The position numbers were made by a program, and so were the translations under genes. Shown one piece after another: positions 18,133 through 27,154 of a stretch of DNA of 64,000 nucleotides; position 1 is the stretch's first letter, and each line of letters opens with the position of its first letter. Below the pieces are notes generated by a model, which did not search any database, was not told where the DNA came from, and worked only from the letters and a program-made list of their open reading frames with translations. Source of the stretch: FEN-1297 sp963834015 (GTDB lineage Bacteria > Bacteroidota > Ignavibacteria > Ignavibacteriales > Ignavibacteriaceae); assembly GCA_963834015.1 (NCBI GenBank), contig CAWIAG010000004.1, positions 1,550,001-1,614,000 of the forward strand. The letters run 5' to 3'.

Positions 18133-18990
18133 ATGATGCAATATTTATTAATAGCAGCTTTGCTACTTATAGTTTCTGTTCAAACCGATGCCCAAAATGA
18201 AAAAAATATTTACCTTACAGTCAGGGCTGATGATATGGCGTCTTTTCATGATGCAAATGAGGCGTGTATCAAAGCATGTAAAGAGGGAATAGGGCGGAGT
18301 GTTGAAGTTATGGTTCCATGCGCATGGTTCCCTGAGGCTGTAAAAATGTTGAATGATAATCCCTCAATTGATGCAGGAATTCACCTTGTATTAACGAGTG
18401 AGTGGGAAGGGATAAAGTGGCGTCCGCTTACCAATGCGCAAAGTCTTGTTGATAAGGACGGTTATTTCTTTCAACAGATTTGGGGAGGCAAGGATACTTC
18501 TGCAAATAATTATTTACTTAAAGCCAATTGGAAAATTGATGATATTGAAAAAGAATTTAGGGCTCAGATTGAACTGGCAAAGAAATACATTCCCCGTTTA
18601 TCCCATTTAACCGCACATATGGGCTGCACACATATGGACCCTAAAGTCAGTGAACTGGTAGAAAAGCTTGCGCGGGAATATAAAATATACTCCGAAAATT
18701 ATCCGGACATTAAATACTTAATAGGCTGGGATAACAATAAAAAATTAAATGAAAAAATTGATCAGTTTATTTCAAACATAAATAATTTAACTCCGGGTAA
18801 ATATGTTTTTATAGAGCATCCCGGTATAGATAATTCCGAAATGCATTCTGCAATTTTTGATAAAAAAAATACACTGGGATTTGACAGGCAATCTGTGACG
18901 GATATATACACAAATGAAAAAGTAATAAAAGCATTACAAGACAAAGGCGTGAAATTGGTGAGCTACCCGGAGTTGGTGAAAATAAAATAG
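18133..18990 (+). CDS. ChbG/YdjC-family carbohydrate deacetylase, exported
   Basis: A 285-residue protein with a signal peptide (1-20, ending TDAQ) and the YdjC/ChbG fold: the metal-binding start LTVRADDMASFHDANEAC with the Asp pair, PEAVKMLNDNPSIDAGIHLVLTSEW with the conserved His, then LSHLTAHMGCTHMDP and VFIEHPG. The family removes acetyl groups from carbohydrates (chitooligosaccharides in ChbG). It starts 36 bases after the rhamnosidase and ends 9 bases before the methyltransferase, so it belongs to this putative operon. It may deacetylate an oligosaccharide freed by the upstream glycosidases; that link is inference. Confidence 0.87.
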   Translation: MMQYLLIAALLLIVSVQTDAQNEKNIYLTVRADDMASFHDANEACIKACKEGIGRSVEVMVPCAWFPEAVKMLNDNPSIDAGIHLVLTSEWEGIKWRPLTNAQSLVDKDGYFFQQIWGGKDTSANNYLLKANWKIDDIEKEFRAQIELAKKYIPRLSHLTAHMGCTHMDPKVSELVEKLAREYKIYSENYPDIKYLIGWDNNKKLNEKIDQFISNINNLTPGKYVFIEHPGIDNSEMHSAIFDKKNTLGFDRQSVTDIYTNEKVIKALQDKGVKLVSYPELVKIK

Positions 18991-18999
18991 GATTGTCTT

Positions 19000-19794
19000 A
19001 TGTCCGATTATTTACTCGATAAAGAATTTAATGAAGCAAAGGAACGGCTCACAATAAATGAAATTGTTCAGGATCCCGGGACTATTGAGTACCTGGTGAA
19101 AATTGGCGTAGGCGAGAATTGGAATTGCCTGGAAATTGGCGGGGGAGCGGGATCGATTGCTTCATGGCTGTGTGAAAGAGTTGGAGAAAACGGCAAGGTT
19201 ACTGCTCTGGACCTTGAACCAAGGTTCTTAGAAAAATTGAATTATAGCAATCTTAAAATACTAAGAGAAGATATTTCAAAGTATGATTTTGGTGCGGAAA
19301 AATATGATCTTATCCATGGCAGGGATATTTTAATACACATTGAGAACAGGGATGAAGTTTTAAAAAATTTATCGAGGGCTGTAAAAACGAACGGCTGGAT
19401 ACTGCTTGAGGAGACCGATGTTAGCGTTGATATGCCGGACCCGACTGCAGCAGAAGATGAAAAAGCATTATATAAAAAAGTTACTGACTGCATATACAGA
19501 TTCTTACAGAATTCGGGACTGGATCCGTATTATGGTTCAAAACTTTTAGGACTTCTCAGGAATTCAGGTTTTACATCATTGCATGCAGAAGGGCGTGCGA
19601 GGATGTTTATGGGCGGAGATGAGCTGCAGAAATCACCGCACATGATGGCTTTCGGGCAATTGGAAGAAGCTATAGTCTCAGGAAAATATTTGTCAAAAAA
19701 AGAATTTTCTGATTTTCTGGAATTATCCAAAAACAAAAAATTTGCCTGGAGGGAAGGGCTTACTATGTCCGTTATGGGTAAGAAAACATTTTAG
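19000..19794 (+). CDS. Class I SAM-dependent methyltransferase
   Basis: A 264-residue cytosolic methyltransferase. Motif I is NCLEIGGGAGSIASWL near residue 45, followed by VTALDLEPRFLEKL (acidic end of strand 2), LREDISKYDFGAEKYDLIHGRDILIHI (motif II/post-II) and LLEETDVS. The C-terminal third is helical and probably covers the substrate. It starts 9 bases after the deacetylase stop, so it is probably co-transcribed with the glycan genes, although a methyltransferase is not an expected member of such a pathway. The substrate cannot be told from the sequence. Confidence 0.85.
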   Translation: MSDYLLDKEFNEAKERLTINEIVQDPGTIEYLVKIGVGENWNCLEIGGGAGSIASWLCERVGENGKVTALDLEPRFLEKLNYSNLKILREDISKYDFGAEKYDLIHGRDILIHIENRDEVLKNLSRAVKTNGWILLEETDVSVDMPDPTAAEDEKALYKKVTDCIYRFLQNSGLDPYYGSKLLGLLRNSGFTSLHAEGRARMFMGGDELQKSPHMMAFGQLEEAIVSGKYLSKKEFSDFLELSKNKKFAWREGLTMSVMGKKTF

Positions 19795-19808
19795 TAATAA
19801 TGTACTGC

Positions 19809-20801
19809 TTACCCGTTTAGATGTTTAAGCTGCGCCTCACCGTAACGTTCGCCGGCGACAAGTTCCGGAGCTACAATTACATCTATAGTTTTTAAATCTT
19901 CCGGTGTAAGGTTAATACTGCCTGCATCTATATTCTGTTCAAGATATTTTATATGCTTCGTTCCGGGAATTGTAATTATATCCTTTCCCTGCGCCAGTAC
20001 CCATGCGATTGCAAGCTGCGATGGAGTGCATCCTTTTTTCAAGGCTAATTCTTTAACCCTTTCAACCAGTTCCAAATTTTTATAAAAATTTTCATTATGA
20101 AAGCGGGGCATAAATGCGCGGGAATCTTTTATATTTTCCGGGCTTTTTAATTCACCGCTCAGGAAGCCCCGGCTCAGAGGTGAGTATGCAACCAGGCCTA
20201 CTCCGGCTTCACGGATAGCCGGGAGCACTTCTTTTTCAATATCACGGCTCCAAAGTGAATATTCAATTTGCAGAGCTGCAACCGGGTGTACCTTAACTGC
20301 CTTTTTTATTGTTGCAGCAGAAGCTTCGGATAAACCTATATAACGGATAAACCCATCTCTTACAAGATCAGCCATAGCACCAATTGTATCCTCAATAGGT
20401 ACCGACGGATCCACACGGGCAGGTGTATAAAGATCTATATAATCTGTTTTTAATCTTTGGAGGCTGTAGGCAATTGCATTCCGGATATAATCCGGATGAG
20501 TATTTATAGGCCCCCACCCTGTGCTGCCGTTTTTTGCAGGCGAACGGTAAACTCCGAATTTAACCGAAAGAAATACTTTATCTCTTTTACCTTTTATAGC
20601 TTTTGATATAAGTTCCTCATTATGACCTACGCCGTAAAAATCAGCGGTATCTAAAAAAGTTGACCCCAATTCCAAAGCGCGTTCAAGTGTGGCAATTGAT
20701 TCTTTTTCATCCGAGTGTCCGTAAATTCCAGACATTCCCATACAGCCAAGTCCTATTGCAGATACTTCCGGTCCGTTTTTTCCAAGTTTCCTGCTCTCCA
20801 T
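19809..20801 (-). CDS. Aldo/keto reductase, class with altered catalytic His
   Basis: A 330-residue NADPH-dependent TIM-barrel oxidoreductase. The family start is LGKNGPEVSAIGLGCMGMSGIYG. Catalytic Asp and Tyr are in FLDTADFYG and the Lys is in LSVKFG. The fourth tetrad position, usually His in DLYYQHRVDP, reads DLYTPARVDP, so the canonical His is missing; this subgroup is common in Bacteroidota. NADPH-binding residues fall in GFIRYIGLSEAS and IPGTKHIKYLEQNI. It converges with the upstream methyltransferase and is probably transcribed alone. It likely reduces small aldehydes or ketones; the substrate is unknown. Confidence 0.88.
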   Translation of the reverse strand: MESRKLGKNGPEVSAIGLGCMGMSGIYGHSDEKESIATLERALELGSTFLDTADFYGVGHNEELISKAIKGKRDKVFLSVKFGVYRSPAKNGSTGWGPINTHPDYIRNAIAYSLQRLKTDYIDLYTPARVDPSVPIEDTIGAMADLVRDGFIRYIGLSEASAATIKKAVKVHPVAALQIEYSLWSRDIEKEVLPAIREAGVGLVAYSPLSRGFLSGELKSPENIKDSRAFMPRFHNENFYKNLELVERVKELALKKGCTPSQLAIAWVLAQGKDIITIPGTKHIKYLEQNIDAGSINLTPEDLKTIDVIVAPELVAGERYGEAQLKHLNG

Positions 20802-21064
20802 TTAATTGATCTCCGTTAAATAAGATTAAATATTCTTTATTTATTACCTCTTAAAATGCAGATTGATATGATCATTAACAATGCACTGTGTCACGGTTCA
20901 GCGATAATGATTGATTTCTGTTGCCAGCATGTTTGCTGCGGAAATTACATAAGCTATACAAAAAAGGTTTTCAAAATATAATTGCTTCAACCCACCCCGG
21001 AGACCCCTGAGATGGGATTAACCCGGAAAGACAGGGCCATATATGTAAACTATGCCCCCGTCTC
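20802..21064. other. Spacer with hairpin repeat
   Basis: Contains a degenerate member of the interspersed hairpin family (attgcttcaacccaccccgg near 20980, then acccctgagatgggatt) directly downstream of the leftward quinone-oxidoreductase-like gene. No gene seen. Confidence 0.4.
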
Positions 21065-22033
21065 CTAATGATTAGCGCTCTGTCCGGTTTTGTTGTTTTG
21101 TACCACGGTTATCACTACATTTCCTTTCTTGTGTCCTTTCTCGACATACCTGTGAGCTTCAGCGATCTGTTCCAACGGATAGCGTCTATCAATGACCAAT
21201 TTTATCTTCCCCGTCTCAATAAGTTCTTTGAAGAAAATCAGATCCTCAATATGCGGCTTTGCAGCCCCCTGCCCTGCGACCGACACGAATCTCCCGTCCG
21301 GAGTTAATGCTTTCTTGCAACTTGATTTTGAGCTTTTCCCAACCGCATCAAAGATGATATCATAAAGCTCTCCTCTTTCTGTAAAATCCTCTTTAGTGTA
21401 ATCAATTACATTATCGGCTCCCAGAGATTTTACCAATTCTAAATTTGTGGTACTGCATACCCCGGTAACTTCTGTCCCAAAGTATTTGGCAAGCTGCACC
21501 GCAAAAGTACCGTTAGCTCCTGAAGCTCCATAGATAAGAACTTTTTGACCTTTACTGATATTTCCTTTTCTTAGAAAATGCAATGCGAGATTACCCCCAA
21601 CCGGAATTGCGGCGGCTTCCTCATAAGTTATATTGGCTGGTTTTATTGCCAACAATCCGTCTTCATGCATACAAGTATACTCGGCATGAGCACCAAACCT
21701 CATTTGCGGATATGCAAAAATCCGGTCACCTGTTTTAAATCGTTTAACATCTTTGCCTATTGCTTCAATTTCTCCGGCTAACTCTAACCCCAGTATGGGT
21801 TTTCTTGGTTTTCTGAAACCTAAAAATATTCGCCCGGAGATCCACATGAGGAAAGCCATGATGGACTTGCGAGGAAAGATTTCTTTGAAATTCCGAACGA
21901 TACAGTCCGATGCTGTTACTGTTGCAGCATATATTCTAATTAGTACTTCATTATGCTTTGGAACAGGTTTTTCAACATCTTTGAGCTGAAGTACATCCGG
22001 TGATCCGTATTCCGTGTATACAATCGCCTTCAT
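21065..22033 (-). CDS. NAD(P)-dependent zinc-independent alcohol dehydrogenase/quinone oxidoreductase (MDR)
   Basis: A 322-residue medium-chain dehydrogenase/reductase. The GroES-like N-terminal domain begins MKAIVYTEYGSPDVLQLKDV. The cofactor domain has VLIYGASGANGTFAVQLAKYFG near residue 150 and a KSLGADNVIDYTKEDF block. The catalytic-zinc Cys/His ligands of alcohol dehydrogenases are absent, so it fits the quinone oxidoreductase branch. Two ATGs lie six bases apart; I chose the second (22033) because the GGAAG ribosome site is about 8 bases before it and almost touches the first. The downstream end is followed by a hairpin repeat. Substrate unknown. Confidence 0.88.
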   Translation of the reverse strand: MKAIVYTEYGSPDVLQLKDVEKPVPKHNEVLIRIYAATVTASDCIVRNFKEIFPRKSIMAFLMWISGRIFLGFRKPRKPILGLELAGEIEAIGKDVKRFKTGDRIFAYPQMRFGAHAEYTCMHEDGLLAIKPANITYEEAAAIPVGGNLALHFLRKGNISKGQKVLIYGASGANGTFAVQLAKYFGTEVTGVCSTTNLELVKSLGADNVIDYTKEDFTERGELYDIIFDAVGKSSKSSCKKALTPDGRFVSVAGQGAAKPHIEDLIFFKELIETGKIKLVIDRRYPLEQIAEAHRYVEKGHKKGNVVITVVQNNKTGQSANH

Positions 22034-22073
22034 GAGCATTCTTCCTGATTTACTTTATCTTGTTTATATTTAT

Positions 22074-22765
22074 TTAGGCAGACCCGGAAGCGATTGCAGA
22101 CGGCTTGAATCCTTCAGTTATCAGCCATACCGCCAAAACCATTTCCAGGAAGGCTATAGGAAGATACAAAACGACCTGGATAGTTGACATAGAACCGATG
22201 AGACGGCACATAACCAACATGATTGCCGCTACGGCCGATGATACTCCAACAAGAGCCCAACCTGATAACCCTCGAGGAATGAGTCTTGATTGACACAATA
22301 TATAATAATACATCAGAACTCCTAAACTAAAAACCAGCATCACCATAAGGTTCACCCAATCAAGTGCCGCAAGTAATAATACACCTGATGTTTGAAAAAA
22401 TGATGAAAGCGGAGATCCGGCTTTTATATATTCCTTGCCTAAAGTCAAAAGTAATAGTAGCCCGATTACACCGACAATATTGAGCGCTCCTTCAATAATC
22501 CTGAAACCAACAGATCTATGAGCCAAACCTTAATTATATTTTCTTAAAATCGGATACAGCGAAATTGCAATACCAGTACACGCGGCAGCCATAATAAACT
22601 GCAAAAGCGCCCCTAGTATTATTTGGTTTTCATTTGCCGGAATTTTAATAAGATAATACGGAGTATCTAGAACAGGTTTCAAAAAACAAGACTTAACGCG
22701 CCTGCAACCGTTCCAATAATAAATAATACTCCCGCAATTATTGATATCTTTCTGTCTGAATTCAT
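22074..22765 (-). pseudogene. DUF4386 membrane protein, broken by a frameshift and a stop
   Basis: Reading leftwards from the ATG at 22765 (AGGAGA upstream), the frame gives MNSDRKISIIAGVLFIIGTV then AGALSLV, the usual start of DUF4386 proteins. It is lost in a run of six T (coding strand, near 22680-22686). One extra T would restore KPVLDTPYYLIKIPANENQI and continue to LYPILRKYN. A TAA then replaces the codon that is usually Glu before GLAHRSVGFRIIEGALNIVG. The remaining open part, 22074-22526, is 150 residues with four to five membrane helices. The gene therefore has two independent lesions. DUF4386 proteins are multi-pass membrane proteins of unknown function. The downstream MDR gene is in the same orientation. 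Confidence 0.75.
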
Positions 22766-23145
22766 TTATTTCTCCTGAATGATTTTTGCAAGCCTTGATC
22801 TTGCTGATGTCAAGTGTTGCTTCAGGGCGCCGGTTTCCAGTTTTCTTTTTCCCATTTAGATATTTTCGTTCAATCGGTTAAACAACTTTAAATTTATTAC
22901 AGATGATATGATTTTTCTTTTAAGATTATTCAAACAAAATTATAATAGATATGTTAAAATAGTTTTATACGATTCATTATTCAAGAACTGATACCAGAAA
23001 TTACAGAATTCGCAAGCATATTAGAAATAAAATGTTCACTAAGAGATTTATGGATGGATGTGACACATAATAAGAGCTGTTGACCTTATTTATATTATAT
23101 TGACATATTTCAATGTATAAATATAATTTTAAGGAGAAAAGCTTT
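22766..23145. other. Divergent intergenic region
   Basis: About 380 bases between the leftward DUF4386 remnant and the rightward doxX-type gene. It is AT-rich, with an AAGGAGA ribosome site at its right end for DoxX. A short leftward open frame in it overlaps the doxX start and has no ribosome site; not called. No hairpin of note. Confidence 0.4.
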
Positions 23146-23553
23146 ATGAAATATGTCGTTTTGTTAGGAAGAATATTATTTTCTTTTATTTTCATTATGT
23201 CCGGATTCCATCATTTCTCTCCGGATTTAGTCGCTTATGCGGCTGCTGCTCATGTACCGCTGGCTTCAATTGCAGTCCCTTTATCGGGTATTATTGCTTT
23301 AATCGGTGGTCTAAGCATAGTTTTAGGTTATAAAGCAAAATGGGGCGCATGGCTTTTGGTTTTATTCCTTGTGCCGGTAACAATAATGATGCATAATTTT
23401 TGGGCTGCGGCAGATAGTATGTCAGCTCAAATGCAGATGGCAATGTTCATAAAAAATACAGCTCTTCTCGGAACAGCGCTTATGATAACTTATTTCGGCT
23501 CAGGACCGTTAAGTCTGGATAACAAGTCCAAAGCACAGTCTGATTCCCTGTAA
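23146..23553 (+). CDS. DoxX-family membrane protein
   Basis: A 135-residue, four-helix membrane protein beginning MKYVVLLGRILFSFIFIMSG, the DoxX family pattern (GR.L...F..SG..HF), followed by LSGIIALIGGLSIVLGYKAKWGAWLL and IKNTALLGTALMITYFG. DoxX-like proteins are small inner-membrane proteins; some are linked to thiosulfate or quinone redox or thiol stress, most are uncharacterised. I placed the start at 23146 rather than 23113 because AAGGAGA lies about 10 bases upstream of it and the homology starts there. Followed by a repeat-rich spacer. Confidence 0.87.
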   Translation: MKYVVLLGRILFSFIFIMSGFHHFSPDLVAYAAAAHVPLASIAVPLSGIIALIGGLSIVLGYKAKWGAWLLVLFLVPVTIMMHNFWAAADSMSAQMQMAMFIKNTALLGTALMITYFGSGPLSLDNKSKAQSDSL

Positions 23554-24067
23554 AGGACAGAAATAAAATCCGTTATTGTAATTAAAAATCTTGTAGGTTT
23601 AAAATTGCAGATACAGGGCCACGGCCACCGCTTAAGCGGGGCCACCGACTTTGTCGGGACAAGCAGGCTGTTTTTACAACACCAGAGATCAAAAGAATTT
23701 AAGCGCGAAATTGTTCGGGGTATTTCAGAAGAACTCACCCCTAGCCCCTCTCTTTCAAAAGAGGGGAAAAGGGTTTAGGTTATTTTCTTTACCCCGGGTT
23801 TACACCCGGGCTACAAATATTTCATCCCTCCGGGATTTGGAAGAGAGTGGGAGCCACCGCTAATGCGGGGCAGACACGCTGTCTTTACAACCTTAAACCT
23901 ACAAGGTTCAGATAATGTTGGATGTTAATAATAAAAACATGAACATTTAAAAACTTTTATTCATATATTATAAAATATCTGATATTATAAGATTATAATA
24001 AAACGGCGTTAAAAAAATTAAGACATAATAATGTGGAAAAAAAATGCAGGATATTTAATGAAGAGGA
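23554..24067. repeat. Cluster of interspersed hairpin repeats
   Basis: Several small stems in a row: CCACCGCTTAAGCGGGG (near 23627), CCACCGACTTTGTCGGGACA (near 23641; relative of 13372-13392), CCCCTCTCTTTCAAAAGAGG (near 23747), CCCGGGTTTACACCCGGG (near 23793), and CTACAAATATTTC followed by ATCCCTCCGGGAT (23811-23836), a variant of the 13496 and 52274 repeats with a different but complementary stem. CCACCGCTAATGCGGGG lies near 23852. No gene. Confidence 0.65.
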
Positions 24068-24577
24068 TTAATAACAGGTAACGTTTACAATTGAACCGGG
24101 TTCTATACTAAAATTCAAATTATATATTTTATTTAACCGGTCCCTCATAGGGTTAGAAATTTTTTGAGATGATTTTCCTGATGCACTCATATCTTTATCA
24201 ATAATATAGTAACCAAGCCCGGGTTTTTGGCTGTTGTCATTAATCTCTTCTACAGTATAATCAGTGGTATTAACCTCATCTGCTTCAGCCGAACTTTCTT
24301 CAGCCTGTACAGGTTTTGAAGTTTCATTGTACGGCTGGCTGGTTGTAGATATTAATGATAATGGTACATTATTTTGATATTGATAATTATTAAAGGCAGT
24401 ATTGGCGTACTTTTCCTGCTGTTCGCTTACAATAGTACTTTTATCGTCCTGGGAAATTTGTTTCTGAAATGTTTCAATATCTTTTTGGGGAAGATTATAG
24501 GTCTTTTTAATATAATTCTGACTTATAACTGTACGGACAGCGGCTGCCTGAGATATATTATTTGTAAAAGTGTCCAT
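24068..24577 (-). CDS. Hypothetical protein
   Basis: A 169-residue protein, rich in Asn, Gln, Ser and Thr and low in hydrophobic runs, without signal peptide or membrane segment. The middle (residues ~55-115) looks disordered and is acidic (EESSAEADEVNTTDYTVEE). The C-terminus (RDRLNKIYNLNFSIEPGSIVNVTCY) is more ordered. GGAG lies 12 bases before the ATG at 24577. I do not recognise a family. The compositional bias of the middle and a single Cys at the C-terminus are the only notable traits. Confidence 0.55.
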   Translation of the reverse strand: MDTFTNNISQAAAVRTVISQNYIKKTYNLPQKDIETFQKQISQDDKSTIVSEQQEKYANTAFNNYQYQNNVPLSLISTTSQPYNETSKPVQAEESSAEADEVNTTDYTVEEINDNSQKPGLGYYIIDKDMSASGKSSQKISNPMRDRLNKIYNLNFSIEPGSIVNVTCY

Positions 24578-24896
24578 AATTTAAATTTCTCCACTTTGAA
24601 GATAATAATAGTTGAGCTTTTTGTCAATATGCCTTATTTTGATATAATCAGATTAATTGTTCGAAAAAAGGGTTATTATGGCGAATATTCAACATATTTT
24701 ATTTTTTCTTCCGATTATTATCACTTTTGGAATAAAAAAAAATTAAAAAAATATTTTAGGTGAAATCTTGACACTCCGAATGGCAGATAATGCTGATACG
24801 TCACAAATGGAAAGAAATAATGAATGAAAAATACCATCCAAGATCAGAAAATTGTTAAATTATATACGTAAACGGCTCATTTGGAGTAATATGCGG
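24578..24896. other. Intergenic, nothing recognised
   Basis: About 320 AT-rich bases between two leftward genes. An open frame on the plus strand across it is a by-product of low stop density and antisense to the hypothetical gene. No hairpin or promoter box stands out. Confidence 0.4.
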
Positions 24897-25766
24897 CTAC
24901 ATATTTTTTTTCCAGGCATGTGCGTAATCATTAACGTATTGATCAAATAAAAGAGGCGGCCTGCCGGTTATAAATTCAATATCATTTGAAACAGGGGCGC
25001 AGAGCCCTTCTCGTACTTTACGGAAGAAATTTGTCCAACGTTCTATCTGGTCTATTTCAATTCCTTCTTTTTCTAAAAGTATTCTGGCAGTTTCTTCACT
25101 AATAGGGACATACGAAATATCCCTGCCCGATACCCTGTTGATTTTTTCTATCACCTGGAAATGATCCAGAGCTTCTCCTCCCGTAAGTGTATATGCTTTG
25201 CCGGCATGAGCAGGCTCTGACAGAGATACTGCAGCCGCGGCGGCAATATCCCGTACATCAATAAAAGAAATTTTTGCATCACCTGCGGGTAAATGCAGCG
25301 CATCGGTTCTCTGTATACCTTTAAACATCGAACCGGAATTAAAATTCTGCATAAACCAATTCGGGCGTAAATGGGTATAGGGAATTCCCGAATCCTCAAT
25401 ATTACGTTCTAACATCCTCAACATAAATGATTCATCTGTTTCGACTCCCATTGCCGAAAGGTTAACGATATGCTGTATGCCGTTATTTTTCATCTCATCA
25501 ATAAAGGGCGCAGCGGCTTTATCAGATTGGTTATCGCCGGGGCGTGCTACAAGAAATACTCTTTTTATTCCCTTTAATGCAGTCGCAAAAGTTTCGGGCT
25601 GTTCATAATCAAATTCAACACTCTCAACATTCTCCTGTATTTTTAACCCAGCAGAGAAAGGATTTCTTGTTGCAGCACGGACGGTTTCACCGTTATTAAC
25701 AAGTATTTTTATAAGTTCAGAACCTACTTTACCCGTAGCACCCGTAATCAATATTTTTCCGGTCAT
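24897..25766 (-). CDS. NmrA/QOR2-like NAD(P)-binding atypical short-chain dehydrogenase
   Basis: A 289-residue Rossmann protein starting MTGKILITGATGKVGSELIKIL (dinucleotide motif GATGKVG), with RAATRNP after strand 2, VEFDYEQPETF, and HLRPNWFMQNF, the pattern of NmrA-like and NAD(P)H:quinone oxidoreductase 2 proteins. The Tyr-x-x-x-Lys of classical short-chain dehydrogenases is absent, as is usual for this subgroup. Relatives are redox sensors or reductases. AGGAA lies before the ATG. It stands alone between AT-rich spacers. Confidence 0.87.
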   Translation of the reverse strand: MTGKILITGATGKVGSELIKILVNNGETVRAATRNPFSAGLKIQENVESVEFDYEQPETFATALKGIKRVFLVARPGDNQSDKAAAPFIDEMKNNGIQHIVNLSAMGVETDESFMLRMLERNIEDSGIPYTHLRPNWFMQNFNSGSMFKGIQRTDALHLPAGDAKISFIDVRDIAAAAAVSLSEPAHAGKAYTLTGGEALDHFQVIEKINRVSGRDISYVPISEETARILLEKEGIEIDQIERWTNFFRKVREGLCAPVSNDIEFITGRPPLLFDQYVNDYAHAWKKNM

Positions 25767-26158
25767 AAAATTTCCTATATTTTATTTGTTTTTCTTCACA
25801 GGAATAAATTTTTTACATAAAACTTTATTCATTAACGAAGTTATCTATGGGCAACTGATATTCAATCCGGAAAATATTTGACTGTACTAATCCGGATGCA
25901 TTTATGGCAAGTCTTTTCAAAGGCATCATTTTTTCATCACCTTTTCTGATCTTTGAAAAATATAATGGTAAAAATATGTTTAAAATAATCAATTTCCCTC
26001 TATTGTTTTCTAAAAAAAAAGCGTAGTTTATATAACTGATTTTTATGTGTGAGCATGCCTTTAAGAAAAGTTGCAGGGAAATATTTAGGAAATGTGAATC
26101 GGGGCAATATACATTTGAGTACAAAACTTTTTAAAATAATAATATTAAGGAGCCGACA
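25767..26158. other. Divergent intergenic region
   Basis: About 390 bases between the leftward NmrA-like gene and the rightward membrane-protein operon. A 99-codon leftward open frame (25825-26124) lacks a ribosome site and has an implausible composition; I regard it as spurious. The operon's AAGGAG site is at 26148. Confidence 0.4.
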
Positions 26159-27154
26159 ATGCTTGATAAATCAAGGCCTATGACGCTTGGCGATATTTTT
26201 AGTAACTCATTTGTCCTCATAAAAAATACAATCTTACGTAATGTTATAATAGCCGGGGTATTTTTAATTCCGGCGGCTATTATAATGGCATACGGGTTTG
26301 AAGCATTTTTTAAAATAATTGGCCTCGCATCTCATTCCGTAAATAAAGGAGGCACTGCAAATATTAATTCGGGAGAAATGGCTAACATTTTCCTGGGCTT
26401 ATTTGCTTTTATTTTTACTGCAATAATATTTTATTTAGCATTGATGGGTGCCTGGATTGGAATTTTAAAGACAGGCTGTTCGGAATTAGAAGGGAGAAAA
26501 TTAAGTGTTGGTGACGCTTTCAGGGAGATTTTTTCGGCAACCTATTTACGCTGTTTAGGTTTATTCCTGGTAAGTTTAACGGCACTTACAGCTTTTGATA
26601 TTCTTTTTATTATAATATTCATGATAGCCGGTGCATCGGGTATTTTTCTAATTAAATTTTTTGCAGTTCTTGTTGTTATCGCTTTAGTATTGTTCATGAT
26701 CTACCTGATGTTTCTTTGGTATTTTGCACCTATCAATATTATATATGAATTTCAGGGGGTTTTTAAAGCATTTTCCAGAAGTGCATTTTTAGTGAAAGGC
26801 AACTGGTGGAAAACATTCGGGACAATCTTTTTAATTTCGATTGTTATCGGATTTGCCTCCGCAATAATTTCCACTCCAATTACATTTCTTTTCGAATGGG
26901 ATTTTATTTCCCAGTTTTTTAAAGTGATTACAGAGCAGACAGATATGGCATCCAACCCGGAATTAATGTTGAAAATGATGAAATCGTTTGGATTTACTTA
27001 CGGGTTAATAATTGCTTTAAGCTCAATTATTCAGTCACTGGTTTATCCTTTATTTTATGTTGTGCTATATTTTAATTTAAAAATAACAAAGAATGATTTC
27101 CCGGTTGAAATTAATCCTGATAGTGAAAATGTACCTGAAGGGCCTGTAATTTAA
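26159..27154 (+). CDS. Multi-pass membrane protein, uncharacterised
   Basis: A 331-residue protein with about six hydrophobic segments (residues ~25-45, 75-105, 140-165, 168-192, 220-245, 280-305). It starts SRPMTLGDIFSNSFVLIKNT, and a soluble loop contains EFQGVFKAFSRSAFLVKGNWWKTFG. This layout resembles the membrane domain found in glycerophosphodiester-phosphodiesterase-like and DUF975-like proteins, but I cannot assign a function. Its TAA overlaps the ATG of the CPBP protease by one base (TAATG), so the two are translationally coupled and probably act together in the membrane. Confidence 0.7.
   Translation: MLDKSRPMTLGDIFSNSFVLIKNTILRNVIIAGVFLIPAAIIMAYGFEAFFKIIGLASHSVNKGGTANINSGEMANIFLGLFAFIFTAIIFYLALMGAWIGILKTGCSELEGRKLSVGDAFREIFSATYLRCLGLFLVSLTALTAFDILFIIIFMIAGASGIFLIKFFAVLVVIALVLFMIYLMFLWYFAPINIIYEFQGVFKAFSRSAFLVKGNWWKTFGTIFLISIVIGFASAIISTPITFLFEWDFISQFFKVITEQTDMASNPELMLKMMKSFGFTYGLIIALSSIIQSLVYPLFYVVLYFNLKITKNDFPVEINPDSENVPEGPVI

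Noticed and set aside
25825..26124. 99-codon leftward open frame
   Set aside because: Implausible composition, no ribosome site, lies in the divergent promoter region.
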